Shown piece by piece: positions 56,765 to 64,000 of a DNA stretch of 64,000 bases (position 1 is the stretch's first letter; every line of letters begins with the position of its first letter). Source of the stretch: Taudactylus pleione (taxonomy: Eukaryota > Chordata > Amphibia > Anura > Myobatrachidae); assembly GCA_031769625.1 (NCBI GenBank), contig JAUIMM010000702.1:1857001-1921000 (forward strand), given 5' to 3'. The notes under the pieces were generated by a model. The model ran no database searches. It was given only the letters and a program-made list of their open reading frames with translations, and had not been told where the DNA came from. Position numbers and translations under genes: made by a program.

Positions 56765-56959
56765 GGGTCTCATTCAGACCCAGTCGCAAGCGCCGATGCA
56801 CTCGCAACCGGGTCAATGGTTAGCCCTGCTCACGCGCAGTGGCCGCATTGGTAACCCACAGCTTAGCCAGCAACCAAGAGGCCGCACTAAAAGAAAGGAA
56901 GTGGCCGCCCTCATTCAGAGAGAGCGAACGCTTTTGGCGACCGCCTCTGAATGAGGACC
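56765..56959. mobile_element. Short Harbinger-type MITE (CTCATTCAGA ends), TAT duplication
   Basis: The left end is GGGTCTCATTCAGACCCAGT and the right end read inward is GGTCCTCATTCAGAGGCGGT, flanked by TAT (56762-56764, 56960-56962). At 195 bases it is the smallest member of the group in this window. It shares 'acccacagcttag' with 40343-40713. Confidence 0.8.
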
Positions 56960-57194
56960 TATGTCCTAGAATATATCTTTAATGCTATGAAGGTGAATAA
57001 AGATGTAAGAGTGCTACTTCTGGGGAAGGAGTTATTGTGAGGTACAGAACATTGTTAATTGCCAAATTAAAGCCCTCCCCCCACACAGTTTCTATTGTTG
57101 GGCATAAAAACATGTTATATATAACGAAATTAGTTAATACATAGAATCTCCTGTCCTCCATGCCAGCCATACACCGACTAACAGTAATAAATAC

Positions 57195-57353
57195 ACAATA
57201 GTATTTATTTATTATTTATTAACAGTTTCTTATACAGCGCAACATATTCTGTTGCGCTTCACATTTGGAAACATTAATAGAACAAAACTGGGTAATAACA
57301 GACAGATGTAGAGATAGGAAGGTCCTGCTCACAAGCTTACAATATATTAAATG
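57195..57353 (-). repeat. Dispersed repeat with SINE/LINE-tail features
   Basis: On the minus strand it starts 'attgtaagcttgtgagcagg', passes 'ggttttgttcta' and ends 'gcgcaacagaatatgttgcg' then 'ctgtataagaaactgttaat' and AAT-rich units. I recall this layout from abundant amphibian repeats; its class is not certain. Related pieces are at 25565, 27146 and 52708. Confidence 0.6.
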
Positions 57354-57370
57354 GGCAGCTATTTATGTAT

Positions 57371-57377
<7 letters not shown>

Positions 57378-57413
<36 letters not shown>

Positions 57414-57429
57414 ATTATTATTATTATTT
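57378..57429. repeat. (AT)n and (TTA)n microsatellites
   Basis: About 16 AT units followed by about six TTA units. Confidence 0.95.
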
Positions 57430-58289
57430 ATTTATATAATTAAATAAATTAATGAAATGTATTGAGGCAAAGAAAGGACAGTTGGAACACAGCAAGACCA
57501 TACAATGCGCTACTAACATAACAAAACACGCATTGTAGGTCAGACACCGTCAAGATACTCAAACAACAAGAACACTAGTATCCAACTACTCTTCCTTTAC
57601 TTTGTCTACCCATCCCATGAGGGAGATGTTGCTGCCCCCGTAAGGGTGTGGAGTTTGCAACATAGTCACGAAGGTGAGTGCAGCCAAACAAATATTTAAG
57701 AGTAAACTTTAGACATGTACCTGGTCTGCTGCTTTACCGTACTTTCCCGCCAAATGCAATAGCCAGAAACAAACAGAGAAGGGCAGGCAGGTAAGATCTA
57801 GAAGACAAAGAGGTCTGTATCCGCCACTGCAGAAAAAAATAAAACCCTCTGAAAGCATACCCCTTGAACATTGTGCCCTCAGTTGATTATTTGATAGTTT
57901 CAGTTTAAACATACAGGGGGGAATTCAGTTAGCTGCGGTTATCGGGGCTAATTGAATTCCCCCCAGAATGGTTTAGAAATTTTCACATACAATAAGTAGT
58001 GATATAAATATGCTCCCATTGAGCTTTCTATTCAATATGAATTGAAAAGAGTGATGGGTCACAAGATAAGTATTGACACAAGTATGCAATTCCTCTCTTA
58101 CTATTGCCCTTTGTAAGTCTGGATAATATTGGGGCTGAACTTACTATAGAAGGTATGCTAAATATTTCTTAGGCCGTAGTTGATCAAAATATATTGGGGA
58201 TTTTGCAAAAAAATAAAATACTTATTGATAATATCCTGCACTTTTTTCTATGAAAAAAGTAGCCGGTACTCACCTAAACTTAGGGTTAG
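57430..58289. other. No gene; 49-bp foldback at 57916-57964
   Basis: The sequence ggggggaattcagttagc pairs with gctaattgaattcccccc with one mismatch across a 13-base loop at 57916-57964. Nothing else in this stretch is recognisable. Confidence 0.5.
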
Positions 58290-58985
58290 GTATGAAATAC
58301 CAGCATCGGGGTCAATAGACAGCGGCATCCCGACCCTCTGTATCCTGACAGGGGCGCAGTAAGTATGGTAACCCTCCCCCATTGTCCCCCTAATCCTAAT
58401 TCTCTGTTGCTGTATTCTAACCCTCCCCCCCAATCCTAACCCTCCCCATTAGTGCCTAAACCTAACCCTCCCCGCTTGGTGCCTGAACCTAACCCTACCC
58501 CCTTTGTGTCTAACCTTAACCCCCTCAGTTGTGCCTAACCCTAACCCACCCCCAGGGGTGCCTAACCCTAACTCCCCCTGTAGCCTATCCCTAACCCTCC
58601 CGTGATGCCTAAACCTCCCTCCGCGTGGCTAAGACCTAACTGGCCGCGCTATACTTACCAGGGCCGGCTCCCGACACGTTCTGTCAGTGCGGCCGCACAG
58701 GGGCGCCGGGTCCGGACTGAGAAAATCCCCGACCTCCACCGATCTGTCGCAGGTATAATTATAAGGTGAGGAGGAGGCACATAGAAGGAGCTGGTGGAGG
58801 GGAAACACGGAATAGCGCTTGGCGCAAAGACACCTAGCGCCAGCACTGATACTTACGTTCGGGATGCCGGCTGTCAGGATTATGGCGTTGGCATCTCTGC
58901 TAGTGTTGGGATTCTGGCTCCGGTCTTCTGGCCGGCAGTGGGGATTCCGGTGCCAGGATTTCGAGAGTCGGCATCCCAGCTGTAA
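58290..58985 (+). repeat. CCTAA-rich dispersed repeat, copy C, with hAT insertion
   Basis: The left part (58370-58640) is made of 'cctaaccctaaccc' and 'gtgcctaa' phrases; the right part (58857-58985) is GC-rich with 'gggatgccggctgtcagg' and ends 'gtcggcatcccagc'. The hAT element at 58659-58848 interrupts it. Copies A (2499) and B (37470, inverted) match. Confidence 0.75.
58659..58848. mobile_element. 190-bp hAT MITE, perfect 8-bp target duplication
   Basis: The ends CAGGGCCGGCTCC and (read inward) CAGTGCTGGCGCTAGG are partial inverted repeats. ATACTTAC flanks both sides exactly (58651-58658, 58849-58856). Removing the element and one target copy restores agreement with the uninterrupted copy near 2663-2690. 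Confidence 0.93.
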
Positions 58986-59727
58986 TTATAATAACTACAT
59001 CCCGCAGGGAGGAACCAGTATCTGAGTTGTGTTAAAATACAGTACAAGCCTCTTGGTAACTAATCAGATTTGGGAGGATTAATCCTGATTGCTTCTTAAT
59101 TAAGATCATTTGGCCATAAGCCATACACAGGGGTTTCTGCTTACATACTGTATATAAGTGTAGATTACACTCAGAAGTTTGACTACTAATGACTATTAAT
59201 TTGTGTGTGGTTTATACCAAGTACAATTTTATGGATATTCATCCCTGATTACCAATACAATACCAAGTCTGCATCTGAGCTCATGCAGGATAATATGCTA
59301 ATAAGAAAGCCTTAAAGGTTTTTGAACAGTATAGTAGAACCTCCAGGCAAATATATATCAATTTCTAATGTTCTGTGTTAAAACATTAAAATCCTCAAAG
59401 GTAGAAATATCTACATAAATACAGTGCAATCTGGTCATTATCTAACCACGACCCATTTTATAATTATGTCTAGAATCTGGTTGCTAAACTGTCATGAATA
59501 AGGTGTGTTTTTAAGCTTCAGTTACATATACACTTATACAGTAAATGATAAATAAAATTTGACACACATATGAAAATGATTCCCAAAAAATGAGACAGAA
59601 TGTTACTTAGGGAGAAAATGTATAGATTGTGGTTTGACACATTTGATAGCTGCCATCTGAAGCTAAATACAGATACCAAGCGAAACCTTTTTTGTGGGAC
59701 TGAGCATTCTGGAAAGAATTTAGGGAT
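58986..59727. other. No recognisable gene
   Basis: AT-rich unassigned sequence up to the Harbinger left end. Confidence 0.4.
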
Positions 59728-60289
59728 TAAGGCCCTCATTCAGAGCCGCACGCAAGCGGGCGCACGTACGTTAGGCGTACGTACAAAAATATTTAAATTC
59801 AATGGCTCGCTCGTATTTTCGTTCGCATCTAAAATTCCTCCCTAAACTCTGACGACCCCTCCTCTAACTAACGAGCGTACGAAATAGCGAGCGTACATCC
59901 CCGAAATGGCTTGAAAGGAACGCACGCACAAGTATAAACAGGAAGTGGCCTTGTCAGATGTCGATTACCTGCTCCTTTATTCTGCCTACCTCCATCAATC
60001 GTATCATGCCAATCAATGTATCAATTAGCTTCATTGTTTGTTTTTTTTCAACACAATGCAAGAAACTTTACTCTTGTCTGTGTTTGTGTTTACCCGCAGA
60101 ATACGTACGGATGAAACATTCGCTTTTATTGTTTAAAAAACATGTGAACCACAATTAAACAATTGTACTATTGCTGTGTATCCCCGCATATTTCCCTGGG
60201 TTCATTTCTTTATGTAAATTTGCTTACGCATGTCACTGCATCAAGCCTATCATAACTCTCCAGAGATTTCGGGCCCTGTCGAACACATG

Positions 60290-60350
60290 ACTCATACACT
60301 AACCAATAAAATAGCTCCTGTTAATTTCCAAAATACATTAGCCAATCAGA
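60290..60350 (+). promoter_or_regulatory. CCAAT-box pair upstream of the Harbinger Myb-like gene
   Basis: Two CCAAT boxes, 'aaccaataaaatag' near 60301 and 'agccaatcag' near 60341, lie 30-75 bases before the first ATG at 60375. No clear TATA box is seen. Assignment as promoter rests on position only. Confidence 0.35.
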
Positions 60351-60374
60351 AAATTTTTACACACTTTATCAAAA

Positions 60375-61950
60375 ATGATTTTTAAGAAAAACACCATTGC
60401 CATCATGAGAGCCTCCGCATTCACCAGGCGTGAGCTGCTGGTGCTTACGGAGGTCATGGATCGCCGGATCACCAGCCAGCCAGAACCCATGACCAACCGG
60501 CAGAAGCGCTCCGCGTATGCGGAGGTACGGTCCCGCCTGCGGTCCTTCGGATCACGCCGCAACATCGGGCAGCTGGAGCGCAGGTGGTCCGACCTGCAAC
60601 GGCGAACGCCCCGCTTGCTGGCATGCTTTCGCATGCAGATCCTGGCAAGTAAGTGTTATGTATTGTGGTTTTAATGTTTGTGTTTGTGGGGCAAACTGCG
60701 TGTGCATGTTTTCCTGTCTGTTCTATTTATTATTTGTACTCATATCTGCGTGTGCATGTTTTCCTGTCTGTTCTATTTATTATTTGTACTCATATCTGCG
60801 TCTGCATGTTTTCCTGTCTGTTCTATTTATTATTTGTACTCATATCTGCGTCTGCATGTTTTCCTGTCTGTTCTATTTATTATTTGTACTCATATCTGCG
60901 TCTGCATGTTTTCCTGTCTGTTCTATTTATTATTTGTACTCATATCTGCGTCTGCATGTTTTCCTGTCTGTTCTATTTATTATTTGTACTCATATCTGCG
61001 TCTGCATGTTTTCCTGTCTGTTCTATTTATTATTTGTACTCATATCTGCGTCTGCATGTTTTCCTGTCTGTTCTATTTATTATTTGTACTCATATCTGCG
61101 TCTGCATGTTTTCCCTCTTTTTATGAATTTTTAATTCTACTGCTATTTTTTTTGGTTTTTTTTTTTTTTTCTTTTTTTTTTTTTGTTTGTTTGCCCGGAT
61201 TTGTCCATAAACTAAACGCAATGTATTTGACATATTTTAGGGGGACACCCAAGACTCCGCCGTCAACGTCGGCGTTTCCGCCCACTCTCCCCAACCCCCA
61301 GCCAACACTCCACCCCAAATCTTTCGCCTATTCCCCACTCCTCCCCATCCTTCCCAGACCCTCTCCCGGAAATGTCGGGCCTCCTTCCCCTCCGTCCCAC
61401 TTCCCCCTCTCCTCCACCCACCCCTCTTCCAATTACCCCCTCCCCGGAGTCCACCATAACTCCGCCCCATTCTTTGGGGAATGACGGATCCTCCGAGGAG
61501 GATCATGGAGGTTTTGCCGGAGCTCCCGATTTGTTTACCGGTATGTTTTTTTTTTTTTTTTTTTAAACCACAAACTGTTTGTATGTAATCATGTGTCGTG
61601 CCTTTCTTCGTGTTTTTGTGGCTTGACTTTTGTTGATTGTGAAGGTTTGCCTTTACCTCTTCCTGGTGATTTAAGCATACACATATCATACCTGTGGGAA
61701 TTTGTACCTAGGCCTTGTATTTTGGCCAGCCCACCCTTTTTATTTATGTTTTTGGGTTTAGGAGTGATTTGTTTTTTTTTTAATGTTTTTCTGTGGAGTC
61801 CCTATTGTTGTATTAACCCACACACTTTTCTCACCCACAGAGGAACAGAGGCGTCGGCAAGAGGTGGCGGATGTTGTGGGGCAGATGCGCCACCATGTAA
61901 TCGGCCTTCTGGTGGCCCTCGACCGGCTGTCTGGCCTCCTTCGGCATTAG
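60375..61950 (+). CDS. Harbinger Myb/SANT-like DNA-binding protein, three exons
   Basis: This is the accessory protein of Harbinger elements, which in studied cases binds the element ends and recruits the transposase. The exons I infer are 60375-60648, 61241-61540 and 61841-61950, together 684 bases or 227 residues plus TAG. Introns begin GTAAGT (60649) and GTATGT (61541) and end TTTTAG (61240) and CACCCACAG (61840); both joins keep the frame. Exon 1 carries the Myb/SANT-like helices: FTRRELLVLTEVMDRR, then NRQKRSAYAEVRSRL and QLERRWSDLQRR. Exon 2 is Pro/Ser-rich with an acidic patch (SSEEDHGG). Exon 3 ends in a probable amphipathic helix (EEQRRRQEVADVVGQMRHHV). ATG 60405 is an alternative start with the same frame. 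Splicing is inferred, not shown. Confidence 0.82.
60696..61114. repeat. 50-bp minisatellite in intron 1 of the Myb-like gene
   Basis: About 8.4 copies of a 50-base unit (ctgcgtctgcatgttttcct then gtctgttctatttattattt then gtactcatat). Apart from one G/C change in the first two copies they look identical. Because 50 is not a multiple of three and the unit lacks stops, all three frames stay open, producing long Cys/Phe/Leu-rich frames that are not genes. Confidence 0.97.
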
Positions 61951-61976
61951 TTTTTTTTTTTTTGTTGTATTTGCCA

Positions 61977-61982
61977 AATAAA
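61977..61982 (+). promoter_or_regulatory. Polyadenylation signal of the Myb-like gene
   Basis: AATAAA 27 bases after the TAG stop at 61948-61950. Confidence 0.75.
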
Positions 61983-62412
61983 TTTTTAAAGACAAATATA
62001 CGTTGTGGCTCATTTTTAAAAACCAAAAGCAAGATAGTTTAGCCTGACATAAGTTCCTGCAAGGATTTCCCTTTTTTAAAAGTTAGATTGTGTTTTGTCT
62101 TTGTATGTCAAACAGACACCAGAAACACATAACAGTCACAATGTAATTTCCCTTTTTGGGTGTAGTGTCAATTTCAGATTTCTACATTTTCCAGGTTCCT
62201 ACTTGGTGCGCAAGCTGCTTAGGCCAATCTTACAAATCCCAAGGTTGGGCCAGGCTTCCTTTTGGTGTGGATTGGAAAGCTGAAAACATATTTCAGTTTT
62301 GCTCAACTGGCGTCAGTACTGGTTTACCCCTTAGTCAAATGTAACTTGTGTTAACCTGGTTACACTTGCTGTTAACGTCCCAAAAAAGGAAGACCATTTC
62401 ACTCTTCAAACA

Positions 62413-62418
62413 TTTATT
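62413..62418 (-). promoter_or_regulatory. Polyadenylation signal of the Harbinger transposase gene
   Basis: TTTATT on +, that is AATAAA on -, about 320 bases after the transposase stop. It faces the + strand signal at 61977, as expected for convergent genes. Confidence 0.65.
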
Positions 62419-62735
62419 CACCACATAACAGAGAAAACAAAGTGGTCACTCCCAAAAAAAATACACAGTGATAAATTCAAATACAACACATACCAAGAAA
62501 AAAAAAAAAAAAACACAAAATCAAGAACTGGTTGACGAAGGACCATGCCAACATGATTCCACAAACATGGCGTTGCGATATGGGTTCCAGAATATATGCC
62601 CAAAAGGACCAGATCCAGGTTTGGTAAGGGTAGCAGGAAGTAGTGAGCGTTGGAGTGCCAAAGATTATGGGAACAAACAGAAGATGGTGAGAAAATTTAA
62701 AAAAAATTAGATGTTTGCCAAAAAAAACAAAGACA

Positions 62736-63974
62736 TTAGGTATAAACACTGGAGTTTTGAACAAACTTACCTAAAAAATCGGGCCACCACATCATCGCGT
62801 ATGGCCCCCCCACATACTGACCTTCGACCAACCTCGGGGGGCCATCCTCAGGTAAGGCATCCTCTGGCTGCATTGGGACACCACTCCTTATGGCAATGTT
62901 GTGAAATATCCCACACAGGACCACAATTTTAGACACCATATCCGGCACATACATGAGCTCGCCACCAGAGCGGTGGAGGCATCTGAATCGGCCTTTTAAA
63001 AGGCCGATACAGCGCTCCACCACTTGCCTGGTGGCTGTAAGTGCGGAATTATACGCACTTTGTGGCCCTGGTGTGGGAGCCAAATAAGGAGTGAGCAGCC
63101 AGGACATGCAAGGGTATCCACTGTCTCCTGTGAACAAAAATAGACCACATCAGGAACACTGTGTATCAAGCTTAACATTGTTATGTACTAAAGGTCTCCA
63201 CTTACCCAGAAGCCACGCATCACCAGCTTGTAGGTTGGTTAATTTCTGCCATATCCCTGATTGCCGGATGACGAAGGAGTCATGTGCACTTCCTGGTAAT
63301 TTAGCATTCAGGGACAGGATCTGGAGGGAGGCATCACATACCACCATTACATTCAGGGAGTGATAGTGTTTCCTGTTTCTAAATATTGCCTCCAGCCGTG
63401 CTGGAGGCTGAAGTGGTATGTGAGTACCATCCACAACCCCTATGATGTGTGGGAAGCCAGCTATTTGGTAAAAATTGGCCTTGGCCACACTAAGGGCACC
63501 CATATCCAAAGGCATTTTAATAAAATGATGGAGGTGCTTGAAAAGTGCCTCCATCACTGCCCTCAGGATCCGGGAAAAGGAGGATTGGGAGATGCCCGCC
63601 ACTATTCCCACCGTTGTTTGAAACGATCCTGAGGCACAGAAATGTAACACCGCCATAAATTGCGTCAGTGGTGGTATTGCTGTTGGACTGTCAATTTGCC
63701 GCTCAAGATCACTTTCTATTAATGAGAGAGTGTCTATGATGATTTTGGGAGGTAGACGGTAGCGTCTTAAAACCTCATCATCGGGCATTCCAAAAAGGGT
63801 GACACGTGTTCGAAATATCTGGGGCCTTGCATGCCTACGATGCCTACGCCTGGGACGAGTTTGAGGTTGGTCGTCTTCCGGGAGCAGGGCCAGAACAATT
63901 CGCCCCAGATCTACCTGAAATTCAAAGTTTACAATGTAAGGCTTTTGACCCACCCCAAAAGTAAGAAAAAACAA
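62736..63974 (-). CDS. PIF/Harbinger DDE transposase, two visible exons
   Basis: The nuclease that excises and inserts Harbinger elements and their MITEs. Exon A runs 63974-63206 and exon B 63127-62736; the 78-base intron starts GTAAGT, ends TTCACAG and keeps the frame, restoring the family motif GDSGYP across the join. The three catalytic residues are present: D in GVVDGTHIPL (63431-63429), D in GSAHDSFV (63281-63279) and E in VVERCIGLLKGRF (63017-63015). The N-terminal part has an Arg-rich patch (PRRRHRRHARP) and RTRVTLFGMPDDEVLRRYRL, typical of the family. Length from the Met at 63974 is 386 residues, the usual size. The start is uncertain: 'tttcag' near 63914 could be a splice acceptor for an earlier exon. 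A GTAAGT at 62770 near the end could be a further donor, changing the last residues. Confidence 0.88.
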
Positions 63975-64000
63975 CTTTGCTTTCTGATACCATCCATAGC

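Larger units (their letters stand above)
59731..64000. mobile_element. Apparently autonomous PIF/Harbinger element, right end beyond window
   Basis: The left end GGCCCTCATTCAGAGCCGCA follows TAA (59728-59730), a typical Harbinger target. Inside are two convergent genes: a Myb/SANT-like protein on + (60375-61950) and a DDE transposase on - (62736-63974). Two polyadenylation signals lie between them (61977 and, on -, 62413). I find no stop or frameshift in the exons visible here. The right terminal repeat and possibly the 5' end of the transposase gene lie past base 64000, so completeness is not proven. Confidence 0.88.

Noticed and set aside
60517..61484. Open frames of 157-268 codons rich in Cys, Phe and Leu
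   Set aside because: They run through the stop-free 50-base minisatellite in all three frames and cross the inferred intron; there is no domain beyond exon 1 of the Myb-like gene.

Overview
The window looks like gene-poor, repeat-dense nuclear DNA of a vertebrate, most likely an anuran amphibian (inference). I recognise no host gene, RNA gene or CRISPR array. What can be read is almost entirely transposable elements: a Tc1/mariner element with vertebrate-type ends, a decayed Ty1/copia element, an L2-like LINE fragment, many foldback DNA elements of hAT and PIF/Harbinger type, and minisatellites. Introns with GT..AG borders and polyadenylation signals confirm a eukaryote.

Layout. 1-1372: right part of a broken Tc1/mariner element. 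2.2-9.3 kb: a Harbinger-like MITE, a CCTAA-rich repeat, a near-perfect 255-bp hAT-like foldback inside a TA repeat, a 57-bp minisatellite and another Harbinger-type MITE. 9318-10889: a 1.57-kb non-autonomous hAT element with a perfect 8-bp target duplication. 12.0-17.6 kb: a degraded Ty1/copia element on the minus strand; its 3' LTR holds a hAT MITE and its gag region is split by a C-rich insertion. 18-23 kb: tandem arrays, including a 63-bp satellite with a 126-bp higher-order unit. 23-34 kb: a run of Harbinger-like MITEs (one a chain of hairpins) and an L2-like fragment. 34-46 kb: duplicated GT-rich DNA, a fragment of an uncharacterised protein family, MITEs, and a 1.6-kb hAT element with hairpins and G-rich arrays. 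46-59 kb: more nested MITEs, a 1.1-kb inverted repeat, a 54-bp perfect palindrome and a hAT insertion inside a second CCTAA-rich repeat.

59.7-64.0 kb is the most interesting part: a PIF/Harbinger element that appears intact as far as it is visible. It has a left terminal repeat, a three-exon Myb/SANT-like gene (227 codons after splicing, + strand) and a convergent transposase gene (- strand) with D, D and E residues present and one frame-preserving intron. In known Harbinger elements the Myb-like protein binds the element ends and helps bring the transposase to the nucleus and DNA. Five shorter MITEs in the window share its terminal core and are candidate dependants. The right end of the element lies beyond base 64000.

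All calls come from reading the sequence by eye. Family assignments rest on motifs, terminal repeats and target duplications; no database search was possible.
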